Below, one piece after another: positions 1-9,285 of a stretch of DNA of 46,187 bases. Location of the stretch: contig JABDMW010000002.1 of the NCBI GenBank assembly GCA_013001295.1, forward strand, positions 1 through 46,187, given 5' to 3'. The position numbers and the translations under genes are program-made. Source of the stretch: Hyphomonadaceae bacterium (GTDB taxonomy: Bacteria; Pseudomonadota; Alphaproteobacteria; Caulobacterales; Maricaulaceae). How positions within the stretch are numbered: the first letter of the stretch is position 1; each line of letters starts with the position of its first letter. The notes beneath the pieces are model-generated. The model saw nothing but the letters and a program-made list of their open reading frames with translations, was not told where the DNA came from and did no database searches.

Positions 1-435
1 GTTACCGCTCCGGATAATGTCCGCAGATGGGTCCGGTTTACCTGGCAACCCATCGAAGGCGTTTTGAACACGGACCCGGCCAAGACCCCGGTTGATGATT
101 ATCTGGACGCCGAATTACGTGATCGCCTGAGCGGGCAAGGCACAGCACGGTTTTCCCTGATGATGACGATTGGCGAAAACGGCGACGACATGGACGATCC
201 GACGCGCCCCTGGCCCTTGCACCGGATGAGAGTCGCAATGGGAATATTGACGATCGACACCGTCCTCGACGCGGAACAGCAACGCGAAAATATAGAGAAA
301 ATGAGCTATAATCCATGGCTTTTGACCAAGGGCATCGAGGCGTCAGAAGACCCCGTTCTTCGCATTCGCAAGCAAGCCTATGAAATTTCAAGCAAAGAAC
401 GCGGCGCCAATGCCTGCCCGTTTTCAGGGAGCTGA
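1..435 (+). CDS. Catalase-like haem protein, C-terminal part (5' truncated)
   Basis: The reading frame is open from base 1 (frame starting at base 1) and ends at TGA 433-435, so the gene begins outside the window. About 144 residues are visible. The stretch resembles the C-terminal half of catalase-fold proteins (family of allene oxide synthase, SrpA and catalase-like peroxidases): a beta-barrel strand RFTWQPIEG, an MTIGENGDDMDDPTRPWP segment, then MGILTIDTVLD and the YNPW...GIEASEDPVLRIRKQAYEISSKERG tail. The haem-ligand Tyr would normally lie in an R-x-F-x-Y motif close to the NPW...GIEAS tail; no such motif is obvious in the visible part, so activity cannot be judged. The next gene starts 3 nt downstream, which suggests an operon with the 238-residue protein and the DyP peroxidase. 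Peroxide or organic-hydroperoxide handling is inferred from family. Confidence 0.75.
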   Translation, partial: VTAPDNVRRWVRFTWQPIEGVLNTDPAKTPVDDYLDAELRDRLSGQGTARFSLMMTIGENGDDMDDPTRPWPLHRMRVAMGILTIDTVLDAEQQRENIEKMSYNPWLLTKGIEASEDPVLRIRKQAYEISSKERGANACPFSGS

Positions 436-438
436 AGA

Positions 439-1155
439 ATGTCGAAAACCGAAGGATGGTTTGCCCGCTATGTCGATACACTCCAAAGTCGGGGCTGGTT
501 TAAATTCGTTTCAAAATATATCGTCGTCCCTTATTGGATCTGGCGGGCGCCGAAGCCAAAACTGCCGGGCGGGCCGCGCGTCTCGCCGCAGCCGAGCGAT
601 AATATCCAACGCATGATGAACCTGATCATGCCGCTGAAAGACCCCTCACCGATTGGGCGCGCGACAGCGGTCTCCGTCGTGGCCCAGAATGTGGATGAAA
701 TTTTCGCCGGGCTGGATAATGTCGGCACTGTGCATTTCGCCCGGTTCTTGCTGCTCGATGACAAGCTGTGCATGATTTCAGCCTATGACGGCGATTTCAG
801 CAATTATATCCGTGATTTCATTGTGACGGTTGGCAGCGTGTTTGACGAGATCATGACGCAGATTGACGGCGGCGACGATCTGATTCCAACAGAGCACAAT
901 GTCGAAAAGTTCATCGAATGGGTGCACGAGCACGATCTGTTTCAAGCACCGGACTACCCGACACACATGTTTGCCTTGCAGGATGAAGCGATCGGTCGTG
1001 AGCCCAACAAGCCTCCGCACATGATACAATCTCTGCCCCGGGATCTGATTTTACAACTGCACGCCAATCCAAATATTTCATTGGGCGGCGGGTACCGTTC
1101 CTATCCCGGCTTTACGGCCGCGCAAGTCCGCGACAAATTTGGAGTCGGATGGTGA
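439..1155 (+). CDS. Unknown protein with DyP-like segment, between two haem peroxidase genes
   Basis: This 238-residue protein starts with ATG 3 nt after the catalase-like gene; the GAAGAATG context gives a weak ribosome site. It has no signal peptide. The region around residues 95-130 (VHFARFLLLDDKLCMISAYDGDFSNYIRDF) resembles a ferredoxin-like half-domain that I recall from DyP-peroxidase-associated proteins, in which a haem-peroxidase-like beta-alpha unit precedes or accompanies a DyP domain. I see neither a GxxDG motif nor an obvious haem-ligand His here, so a haem-free partner or scaffold is possible. The gene end overlaps the next start by 7 nt (1149-1155), which points to translational coupling and a stoichiometric partnership with the DyP protein. 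The family assignment is by eye; the function is unknown. Confidence 0.8.
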   Translation: MSKTEGWFARYVDTLQSRGWFKFVSKYIVVPYWIWRAPKPKLPGGPRVSPQPSDNIQRMMNLIMPLKDPSPIGRATAVSVVAQNVDEIFAGLDNVGTVHFARFLLLDDKLCMISAYDGDFSNYIRDFIVTVGSVFDEIMTQIDGGDDLIPTEHNVEKFIEWVHEHDLFQAPDYPTHMFALQDEAIGREPNKPPHMIQSLPRDLILQLHANPNISLGGGYRSYPGFTAAQVRDKFGVGW

Positions 1156-2573
1156 ATATCGAAACCAATATACAAAATACAAAATACCGGCCTGAGGACA
1201 TACAGGGTAATATTGTTCGGGGCTATAATTTCAAATATGTGCGTCACCTGATCCTGGAGGTCAGCGACGTCAAAGCGGCGCGCCGATTTTTGGCGGCGTC
1301 TGTCTCTGACGATAGCGGCGATGTTCCCTCGATTACCCGGGAAACATCTTGGAAAAAAAAGCCGGAATCCTGCTTTAACATCGGCTTTACATATGAAGGG
1401 CTGAAAGCGCTTGGCCTGTCCCGCAAGCAATTGGCTTCATTTCCAAAAGAGTTCGTTGAAGGCATGACCAAACGGGCGCTCAAGATCGGTGATTTCGGGG
1501 AAAGTGCGCCGGAGACCTGGCCGGCCCCATTTGATCAGCCGGACCGGGTGCACATTGTCGCGAGCGTCCACGCCAAAAACATAAAATCCATCGACGGCAT
1601 TCAAGACATCGTTGCACGATCATTCAATGTGATTGGCGTCCGCGACGGACGCGCACTGGACAAGGGCAAAATTGTTTTTGGATATGTCGACGGCATTTCG
1701 CAGCCCAAACTTAAGCATGTGCACGACCCCAGTGAAGACAAAGATGACCAGCCGATCAACCCGCTGGGTGTTGTCTTGCTTGGGTATCCAACGCGGCTCG
1801 AAGGCGTCCTGTTCAGCTTGCCGCAGCCGGAAAAGGAGCTTGGGTTTAACGGGACGTTTAACGCCTTTCGGGTCCTGTCTCAAAACGCGGCTGAATTTGA
1901 AACCTATCTCACGGAAGCGGCGGAAGACTTGTTGAAACACAAAGATATAGACCATTTATTGCCCGCTAAAGAGGTTAAATTATTTGGCAAGGGCCACACC
2001 CGCAAAAGCGCAATCCGCGAAATTGTGGCGGCGCAAATGCTTGGGCGCTGGCGCAATGGTGTCCCCTACGAAACATCTCCGGATACCCCCAACCCCGATC
2101 CAGAAGTCTCGCTGACCAATTTCAACTATGGATATAAATCCCGTTGCCCTGTCGGTGCACATATGCGGCGCGCCAATCCGCGCGGCGGCCCGATTGTCCA
2201 ACATGTCGCCAATCGGACACGACGCATTGTCAGGCGCGGCATGGTTTACGGTCCTGATTTTGATCCAAGCAAACCCGACAATGAAGAACGCGGCCTGCTT
2301 GGCAACTTTATCGGCGCCAATCTGGGCGCGCAATTTGAAGCGATCATGTATGACTGGCTTAATCTCGGTCTGCAGCACCCCGATATTACCGGCTCCAATG
2401 ACCCGATACTGGGCGCAAATTCGCGTGAAACCAGTTGGTTTGATTTGACGTTGAAAAACGGCGGGAAAATTCGCCTGCGCGGATTCCCGCGCTTCATTAC
2501 CTCGCGGGGCGGGGCCTATACGTTCCTGCCGAGCATCAGAGCCGTCAAATATTTATCTGATTTATCCGGATAA
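1149..2573 (+). CDS. DyP-type haem peroxidase
   Basis: Dye-decolourising-type peroxidase of 474 residues. It uses H2O2 to oxidise substrates through a haem. Hallmarks seen: DIQGNIVRGYNF near residue 20 (the usual DyP start of fold), FGYVDGISQPK with the GxxDG catalytic Asp at about residue 180, CPVGAHMRRANPR around residue 340 with the His expected as proximal haem ligand, and RIVRRGMVYG with the distal Arg, followed by GLLGNFIGANLGAQFE. No Tat or Sec signal is visible, so a cytoplasmic location is likely. The ATG at 1149 overlaps the upstream gene by 7 nt; a GTG one codon later is an alternative start. It is the third gene of the haem-peroxidase trio. The substrate is unknown. Confidence 0.9.
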   Translation: MVNIETNIQNTKYRPEDIQGNIVRGYNFKYVRHLILEVSDVKAARRFLAASVSDDSGDVPSITRETSWKKKPESCFNIGFTYEGLKALGLSRKQLASFPKEFVEGMTKRALKIGDFGESAPETWPAPFDQPDRVHIVASVHAKNIKSIDGIQDIVARSFNVIGVRDGRALDKGKIVFGYVDGISQPKLKHVHDPSEDKDDQPINPLGVVLLGYPTRLEGVLFSLPQPEKELGFNGTFNAFRVLSQNAAEFETYLTEAAEDLLKHKDIDHLLPAKEVKLFGKGHTRKSAIREIVAAQMLGRWRNGVPYETSPDTPNPDPEVSLTNFNYGYKSRCPVGAHMRRANPRGGPIVQHVANRTRRIVRRGMVYGPDFDPSKPDNEERGLLGNFIGANLGAQFEAIMYDWLNLGLQHPDITGSNDPILGANSRETSWFDLTLKNGGKIRLRGFPRFITSRGGAYTFLPSIRAVKYLSDLSG

Positions 2574-2626
2574 TTTCCGTTTTATTGTTTCGGCGTAATC
2601 TTCCGAATTTGATCTGAGCGTTTGCC

Positions 2627-5600
2627 CTAATTCAATTCGGCCAAGGCCGTCTCGATCCGGGTTAACATCGGCGAGTTTCCGATCGGTTTGACAATCCGTT
2701 GCGCTTCAACCAAATGATCGCGTGCGAGCGTCTTCTTTTTCTTGATCTTGTACAGCATGCCAAGGATCAACTCACAGCGGGCAAAATAATGACCATTATG
2801 ATCAAATTGCGGGTTCGCGCGCACCTGTTCAATCAAGGATTTGATCCGCTTGGGTCCTGACAAAATAACCCCCATCAAAGGCCGCATATTGTTCATGAGC
2901 ACTTTGAGAGAGGCTCCGCCTTCGCCAGAAAGGACAGCGATATAGATTTCACACAGATACAAGCGGTACCAATCGGCAGCGGGCTGATAGCCTTCGTTTT
3001 CCCGACGCCCTATCGCAGCTTCGATATATTGAATTCCCTCGCCTATTCGTTCGTCCATGGCGAGACCCGTCCCATACATCACATCCGGGCCGGACAAGAA
3101 TAACAACCAGCCATTGTCCTGACATAGATCGATGTAAGATTGCACCTCATCCATCGCGCCTGGTTTTTCGAGCGGGATCAGCGCACAATTCCGAGCAGAA
3201 CTCGCAATGGCGGTGTCGAACTGCACGCGCGATACGCTGAGGGCTTTTTCAGATAATGCCAACGATTTTTCATGATCATCGCCAAGCATGGCAATAAGGG
3301 CTTTCATGGCCGTCCCGTACCCCAGGGAACGGGGATCATTTCTGGAAGCCCCGGCTTCCAACAGATTATCCGCCTCTTTATGCGCCTCAGCTACCCGGCC
3401 CCGAATGATCTCGTTCCATCCGATCGTCGCCAGGTAAAAATTTTGAAGATAGGGGTCGTTAAACTGCTCGAGCGCAGCTTCTGTTTCCTGCTTTTTCGCT
3501 TCGTAGTCATCATTGGATATCGGCGCGCAATAATTTGAAACGGAAAGCTCACTCACCAAAGCATAAGCGCGGGAAACGGGATCACCCAGGCGCGCCGCCA
3601 TTGCCGTCAATTCCTCTCTCACGCTCAATGCATCCAAATATCGTCCATTGCACACCAGGCAGGCGACATAATGATGCAAAAATAAAACATGATGCCGCGC
3701 GTCCCCAATCTCGGCGAGGATTGGCCTGACTTTGTCTGCCAAACCAATTATCGTTTTCACATGCAGCGAAATGTTGGAACAAAGTGCAAAATCCGCCAGG
3801 AAGGCCGCGAACCCCTCTTTGCTCGTACACGACGGGTCGCGTTCATACATATCCAATGAAGACTGAAAGTAACGGAAGGCTTCGTCAAGCGAGAAGAGTC
3901 CCAAGCTTCGGGCCCCGGCTAAGGCGCTGTATGCAAATGCCTGATCGTTGCGGTCGGTTTGGGCATAGTGAAAGGCAAGAGCGTCCGCGACTTCAGCCAG
4001 GCGCCCTTTATTGCGTGCTTCCAAAGCTTCTGCGATCCTAAGATGCAGGGAGGCTTTACGATCTGAAACCATGCTTTGGTAAATCGTTTCGCGTAACATA
4101 GTATGTTTGAAAAGATAGTCTGAAGACTTGGATTTACGGTAGATGAGATCCTGGGCTCTCAGCCGGTTTAATGCCGCGTTCACTTCATCCGAATTTCCAG
4201 TTACACGGGACAACAATTCCGGGTCGAAACGCCGGCCAATGGCGGCGGCCACCTGAATCAGGGCGCGATCCGCTTTGTCGAGGCGATCAATTCTGGAGGC
4301 AAGCAAACTTTGCATGCTTGCCGGTAGAACGCTTTTGGACGATTCCGCATCAAAGTCCACACCGTCCGATCCGATGCTTAACGCCCCCTCTTCCAATAAA
4401 AACCCGAGGATCTCCTCGCCGAACAAAGGATTGCCCTCGGTCCGTTCATTCAAGCGGTCCATAAGCGCGTCCGGAATAGCGTCAACACCGAGCCAGGATT
4501 CTGCCAGATGGGCAATGTCGCTTGCGGCTAGCGGTTCAAGCACCATTTTCTCTATTTTGGGTGTTTTCAGCCAGTCAGGATTATAGTGCGGCCGCCGCGT
4601 CGTTATAATCAAAATGTTCTTCAACCCGTCATTTTCGATAAGCTTCAGCAGTAATTCTTGAGACGATGAGTCGATCCAATGAATATCTTCGATCGACAAA
4701 ATAATTCGAGCATCGCTGTTTTGCGATTTTAGCAATGCTGTGAGTAAATCACGTGTCCGAAGACCGATAAGAACACCGTCAAGCCCGTCGAGTGCGTTTT
4801 CGGGTGGCGAATGTCCCAACAGATTGAGTAAAAGCCCCAGGTTTTCAAGCGAATTGACTCTTGAACGCTCAAGACCGGCCTCGAGTTTTTTCAGTATGTC
4901 CGCGCGTTGTTCTCCATCCTTTAACTCGAATGAACGGCGGACGATTTCAATAAACGGCAGAAACGGGATCTGTTTACCGTTAGTCGAACAATGTCCTTTC
5001 AGAACGGTGACGACATTTGATTTTGAGTGCTTTAAAAATTCAAAAACCAGGCGCGTTTTCCCGAGGCCCGGCTCAGCAACAATATCAATCCATTTGAATC
5101 CGTTCGGGATATCTTCGAGCGCAGCATCCAGTTTCCCCAACTCCAATTCGCGTCCGACAAATTTACTCAACCCGCGCGCAAGCGAGGCATCAAACCGTTT
5201 GGTATCCGGGCGAATAGATTGGAGTTGCCAAAGTTTCTGGACCTTTGACATGCCCTTGATTTTGCTTTCGCCGTGCAAATCAATGTCGACGACCCATTCC
5301 ACAAGTCGGCGCGTCGCATCACAGACCAGACAGCCGCCTTCGGGCGCAAGAGATTCAATCCGGGAGGCTAAATTTACAGTGCTTCCGATGGCCGTAACAG
5401 GAGAGTTTCCCCCTTCGACGGCGGCCATCATCGCCACGCCTGAGCTGACCCCGACACGCATGCTGGGACGGATATTAAACAGTCGCTCAAATTCATCTGC
5501 TGATTTTGCAAAGGCAGCCTGAATCGCGAGCGCGGCCTGGCAGGCCCGCAGGGCGGCATCTTCCTGGGCGTCGGGAATGCCAAATAAGGCCATGATACTA

Positions 5601-5812
5601 TCGCCGGCAAAGCTCCTGACAGACCCGCCGTATTCCCGAACCGTGCTGGTTAGCCCCTCGTAGATTTTTTGCGTCAGCTCGAGTGCTTTTTCTTCGCCCA
5701 GCTCTTCGGAGATCGCCGTATATCCGACCATGTCCGTGAAAAGTACGGAGACCTGTCGACGTTCCACGGCGCGGGCCGGCTGGGTCGGAGATATGAGGGT
5801 ATCATCAACCAT
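2627..5812 (-). CDS. Class III nucleotide cyclase domain fused to AAA ATPase and TPR-like repeats
   Basis: A 1061-residue cytoplasmic signalling protein. Residues 17-210 form a class III cyclase domain: FTDMVGYT (Asp27) and FAGDSIMALFG (Asp71) supply the metal-binding aspartates, and VNLASRIE gives Asn147 and Arg151. Thr140 occupies the purine-selecting position, as in class IIIb enzymes. Ser67 sits where the other purine-contacting residue is usually Lys, so nucleotide choice or even activity is uncertain. Residues from about 215 hold FVGRELELGKLD and an AAA_16-type P-loop, EPGLGKTR, with Ala instead of the first Gly, plus a Walker B (LSIEDIHWID). The C-terminal half (from about 600) is helical, with repeats such as ALAFHYAQTDRNDQAFAYSALAGA, resembling the TPR segments of MalT/AfsR-like sensors. 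It converges with the DyP operon. The input signal is unknown. Confidence 0.88.
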   Translation of the reverse strand: MVDDTLISPTQPARAVERRQVSVLFTDMVGYTAISEELGEEKALELTQKIYEGLTSTVREYGGSVRSFAGDSIMALFGIPDAQEDAALRACQAALAIQAAFAKSADEFERLFNIRPSMRVGVSSGVAMMAAVEGGNSPVTAIGSTVNLASRIESLAPEGGCLVCDATRRLVEWVVDIDLHGESKIKGMSKVQKLWQLQSIRPDTKRFDASLARGLSKFVGRELELGKLDAALEDIPNGFKWIDIVAEPGLGKTRLVFEFLKHSKSNVVTVLKGHCSTNGKQIPFLPFIEIVRRSFELKDGEQRADILKKLEAGLERSRVNSLENLGLLLNLLGHSPPENALDGLDGVLIGLRTRDLLTALLKSQNSDARIILSIEDIHWIDSSSQELLLKLIENDGLKNILIITTRRPHYNPDWLKTPKIEKMVLEPLAASDIAHLAESWLGVDAIPDALMDRLNERTEGNPLFGEEILGFLLEEGALSIGSDGVDFDAESSKSVLPASMQSLLASRIDRLDKADRALIQVAAAIGRRFDPELLSRVTGNSDEVNAALNRLRAQDLIYRKSKSSDYLFKHTMLRETIYQSMVSDRKASLHLRIAEALEARNKGRLAEVADALAFHYAQTDRNDQAFAYSALAGARSLGLFSLDEAFRYFQSSLDMYERDPSCTSKEGFAAFLADFALCSNISLHVKTIIGLADKVRPILAEIGDARHHVLFLHHYVACLVCNGRYLDALSVREELTAMAARLGDPVSRAYALVSELSVSNYCAPISNDDYEAKKQETEAALEQFNDPYLQNFYLATIGWNEIIRGRVAEAHKEADNLLEAGASRNDPRSLGYGTAMKALIAMLGDDHEKSLALSEKALSVSRVQFDTAIASSARNCALIPLEKPGAMDEVQSYIDLCQDNGWLLFLSGPDVMYGTGLAMDERIGEGIQYIEAAIGRRENEGYQPAADWYRLYLCEIYIAVLSGEGGASLKVLMNNMRPLMGVILSGPKRIKSLIEQVRANPQFDHNGHYFARCELILGMLYKIKKKKTLARDHLVEAQRIVKPIGNSPMLTRIETALAELN

Positions 5813-5878
5813 GGTTATTTTCTGGTATAAAGAACAAGCGGTATCCTCCGTCCATCAAGGCGCTTAGCCCATTATAGA

Positions 5879-6835
5879 CTAAGCATTAAAGGCCAACTTT
5901 AAACCGGGCCGCGGCCAGCGGGTTTTGTAAATCCTTCCGGTGCTTGACGCCGTGATATAAACGTCTTGCATATCCTCACCGCCAAAGCACAGATTGGTCG
6001 TGAATAAATCAGGGACGGCAGTGTGCTGCGTTCCGCCGGTCGTTGGACAAAAAGCGGTTATACCGCCAAACAGCAATGTGCCGACGCAAACAAGTCCCCC
6101 CGCTTCCACCTTGAGGCTGTCGACCCATTGATAGTTTGGCAAGGTTTGCACGACCCGCCCGGGCATGGCCGGCAGCGGTCCTGGCGCCAGCTTGCCTGGT
6201 CCCAATATTTCGAATGCCCAGAGCCGTCCCCACAATGTGTCAGACACGTAAAGTGTCTTACCGTCCGGTGATAGGCCCGCCCCATTTGCCGTCGGAACAT
6301 CAGCGGCTTTTACGATCAAACTTCCATCTGCTTTCGCGTAATACACGGCACCTTTTTTGATGACGTCCAGATTAGAGGTCCCGGTTGCCGTGAACCAAAA
6401 ATCACCTTTACTATCAAACACGATGTCGTCTGGTGAGAGGAGTGGTTTCCCATTGCAACAGTCATAAAGCGTCTTTACCGCTCCGGTTTCTAAATTAACG
6501 CGCTGGATCGACCCGCCCTTATAGGTGGACGGCGGGCCTTTCGGATTAGGCACTTTGATCATCTTTGGCTGGTTCTCACCCGGGTTTGGATTCGGGATAT
6601 CCATGAAGCTATAAGCGCCACCATTGTTGCAGATATAGGCTGCACCATCAGGTCCTATCGCCGTCCCATTGGGTCCGCCGGGAAGCTTCGCGATCACAGA
6701 TATTTTTCCGTGCGTATCAACTCGCGATAATGTTTGTCCGCTGATGTCGACGAATATTACTGACCCGTCCTTCATGGCCACAGGCCCCTCAGGAAATCCA
6801 ATCCCGCTCGCGAATTCTTCAAATTCTAATGACAT
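5879..6835 (-). CDS. SMP-30/gluconolactonase family protein
   Basis: A 318-residue six-bladed beta-propeller lactonase-like protein. I chose the ATG at 6835 because a GGGAG ribosome site lies 7-8 nt upstream of it and the propeller begins directly after it (LEFEEFASGIGFPEGPV); the frame is open 21 residues further to 6898. Metal ligands expected in the family are seen: the Glu of GFPEGPV, the Asn of NGAGLSPDGKTLYVSD and the Asp of the same segment. There is no signal peptide with this start. The family hydrolyses sugar lactones or organophosphate-like esters with Ca2+ or Zn2+. The substrate cannot be read from sequence. It stands alone between the cyclase gene and glgB; a sugar-acid (Entner-Doudoroff-type) role is plausible only because a KDG-kinase-like gene lies on the far side of the glycogen locus. 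Confidence 0.85.
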   Translation of the reverse strand: MSLEFEEFASGIGFPEGPVAMKDGSVIFVDISGQTLSRVDTHGKISVIAKLPGGPNGTAIGPDGAAYICNNGGAYSFMDIPNPNPGENQPKMIKVPNPKGPPSTYKGGSIQRVNLETGAVKTLYDCCNGKPLLSPDDIVFDSKGDFWFTATGTSNLDVIKKGAVYYAKADGSLIVKAADVPTANGAGLSPDGKTLYVSDTLWGRLWAFEILGPGKLAPGPLPAMPGRVVQTLPNYQWVDSLKVEAGGLVCVGTLLFGGITAFCPTTGGTQHTAVPDLFTTNLCFGGEDMQDVYITASSTGRIYKTRWPRPGLKLAFNA

Positions 6836-7077
6836 TTTGTCGCTCCCTTTTTTCATCTTGTTTCCGTGCGCCGTCGGAAGATGTTGCAGGCATGACATCC
6901 GTGGACACCGAAGGGTATATGATGGTTAATGTTTCAGCAAGGTGCGAATAGCGAAGTCATTGTAAACAATCGCAAAATACCGACAAAAGCCTGCCTTTTG
7001 CGCTTTATCGTCAAGCGTTTTATCGATTGAGATCGGTTTAATTTTCGCCCATACCGCGCGTACGAAAAAGGTTCAAT

Positions 7078-9276
7078 CTAAGGCTTTGGATTGTATTGAA
7101 AAATCAGTGTCGAAAGCGGGGGTAAAGTCATCGATAGAGATTGAGCGTGGCCGTGTGAACCGTGAGATTCCGCATCCAATCCCCCGAGATTTCCTTTGCC
7201 CGATCCGCCATAGAGCGCGCTGTCCGTATTGAGTTTTTCCTGCCAGTGACCGGCAAATGGGACACCGATCCGGTACGGCGCACGCGGGATCGGTGAGAAA
7301 TTACAAACCACGAGAGCGGGAGCTTTGCGGTGCTTATCCCAGCGCAGGAACGAAAGGACATTATCCGCCTGTGCACCGCCATCAACCCATTCAAATCCTG
7401 CACTTTCACAATCCTGTTCATAGAGCGCGGGCGTATCGGCATAAACCCCATTCAAATCGCGGATCAGTGATTGTGTGTTTTTATGTTCGGGATATTCCAG
7501 CAAATGCCAGTCGAGGCTCTGCGCTGCTTTCCACTCTTCGCTCTGGGCAAATTCGCAGCCCATGAACAGGAGTTTTTTTCCGGGATGGCTCCACATAAAC
7601 CCAAAATAAGCTCTCAGATTGGCGTGCTTTTGCCAGCGGTCGCCCGGCATGCGATCAAGCAAAGATCCCTTGCCGTGCACAACTTCATCATGGGAGAGCG
7701 GGAGAATATAATTTTCCGAGAACGCATAGTCGATACCAAAGGTCATTTTGTGATGATGATGACTGCGGTTAATCGGGTCCTCCGACATGTATTCAAGCGT
7801 GTCATTCATCCAGCCCATATTCCACTTAAAACCAAAGCCGAGCCCGTTATGATTGGTCGGCGCTGTCACGCCGGGCCAGGCCGTGCTCTCTTCAGCGATC
7901 GTGAAAATACCGCCAGGGATGCCATTGAGTTCAGCATAGGCATCGGCATTCATTGATTGTAAGAATTTGACAGCATCCCAATTTTGGTTGCCGCCGTCTT
8001 CATTGGGAACCCAGGCATCGGCTTCTCGTGAATAATCCAGATACAGCATAGAGGCGACCGCATCGACCCGCAGCCCGTCCAGATGGTATTCTTCCAACCA
8101 GAAGCGTGCGTTCGACACCAGATAATTGACGACTTCGCGCCGCCCAAAATTAAATATCAGCGTATTCCAGTCCGGGTGAAATCCTTTGCGGGGATCGGCA
8201 TGTTCATACAAATGTGTGCCGTCGAACTGCATCAAGCCATGTTCGTCACTCGGAAAATGACCAGGCACCCAATCCAGAATAACGCCGATCCCGGCTTTAT
8301 GACACGCGTCGACGAAAGCTTTAAATTCCGTGGGCGTGCCAAACCGCGAAGTGGGCGCAAACATACCGATCGGTTGGTACCCCCATGATCCGTCGAACGG
8401 GTGCTCAGTAATCGGCAGTAATTCGATATGGGTAAATCCCAGATCTTTTACATAGGGGATGAGCTGGTCGATGAATTCTGCGTAGGTCAAAAACCCGTGC
8501 GCGTCAGGTTTGCGCCACGACCCGAGATGACATTCGTAAATCGAGATCGGAGCCTCACGGTTTTGATGCTGATACCGCTTTTTCAACCATTTATTGTCCG
8601 CCCATTTGTAGGTTGACAAATCTCTGACAACTGAAGCTGAGTTCGGGCGTAACTCAGCACCGAATCCAAACGGATCGCATTTATAGGGTAGCAATGCTCC
8701 GTCCTGATCACGCAACACAAATTTATAGGCCTGACCATCCACGACACCTGGAATAAAAAGCTCCCAAATGCCGCTTCCACCGCGCGTCCGCATGGGATGA
8801 GTTGTACTGTTCCACAAATTAAAATCAGCACTGATACACACGCTTCTTGCATTCGGTGCCCAAACGGCGAAGCGAACACCTTTAACACCAGCCTGTTCCA
8901 TTATATGCGCGCCCATGACGTGAAAAGCATGCGCATGGCGACCTTCAGACAAGAGGTAGAGGTCCAGGTCACCGATACTCGGCAGGAATTGATACGGGTC
9001 GACTTTGCGGTCTTGGGTGTCGCCATATGACGCGGTCAACGCGTAACCGGATTTGATTTTTGATGCGGGAATTTTTCCTTCAAAGAAACCACGATCATCT
9101 ATTCTTTGAAGCGTTGCCAACGCTGTTTTACCTTTTTTCGTTGTGACAACCACACTGTCCGCATTGGGCAGATAAGCGCGGATGACTGACGATTTACCGG
9201 TTTTATGCAGCCCGAGAACCGAGAACGGGTCGGCATGCGACCCGGATATGATTTTATCGATTTCCCTTTGCTGCAT
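7078..9276 (-). CDS. glgB: 1,4-alpha-glucan branching enzyme
   Basis: GlgB, 732 residues, the usual length for the two-CBM48 form. It makes alpha-1,6 branches in glycogen. Residues 1-100 form the extra N-terminal CBM48-like module (DPFSVLGLHKTG), then a second CBM48 (FAVWAPNARSVCISADFNLW), then the GH13 barrel. Catalytic motifs are present: DGLRVDAVASML (nucleophile Asp), FTIAEEST (acid Glu) and LPLSHDEVVHGKGSLL (third Asp). The ATG at 9276 lies 9 nt after the end of glgP, whose last codons contain the AAGG ribosome site for glgB, so the two are co-translated from the leftward promoter near 11.78 kb. It acts in the cytoplasm on GlgA product. Confidence 0.97.
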   Translation of the reverse strand: MQQREIDKIISGSHADPFSVLGLHKTGKSSVIRAYLPNADSVVVTTKKGKTALATLQRIDDRGFFEGKIPASKIKSGYALTASYGDTQDRKVDPYQFLPSIGDLDLYLLSEGRHAHAFHVMGAHIMEQAGVKGVRFAVWAPNARSVCISADFNLWNSTTHPMRTRGGSGIWELFIPGVVDGQAYKFVLRDQDGALLPYKCDPFGFGAELRPNSASVVRDLSTYKWADNKWLKKRYQHQNREAPISIYECHLGSWRKPDAHGFLTYAEFIDQLIPYVKDLGFTHIELLPITEHPFDGSWGYQPIGMFAPTSRFGTPTEFKAFVDACHKAGIGVILDWVPGHFPSDEHGLMQFDGTHLYEHADPRKGFHPDWNTLIFNFGRREVVNYLVSNARFWLEEYHLDGLRVDAVASMLYLDYSREADAWVPNEDGGNQNWDAVKFLQSMNADAYAELNGIPGGIFTIAEESTAWPGVTAPTNHNGLGFGFKWNMGWMNDTLEYMSEDPINRSHHHHKMTFGIDYAFSENYILPLSHDEVVHGKGSLLDRMPGDRWQKHANLRAYFGFMWSHPGKKLLFMGCEFAQSEEWKAAQSLDWHLLEYPEHKNTQSLIRDLNGVYADTPALYEQDCESAGFEWVDGGAQADNVLSFLRWDKHRKAPALVVCNFSPIPRAPYRIGVPFAGHWQEKLNTDSALYGGSGKGNLGGLDAESHGSHGHAQSLSMTLPPLSTLIFQYNPKP

Positions 9277-9285
9277 GAGCTTACC

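Noticed and set aside
4740-5522. A 260-codon plus-strand frame inside the cyclase/AAA gene
   Set aside because: Ser/Arg/Pro-rich composition typical of antisense shadow; the minus-strand gene is clearly coding there.
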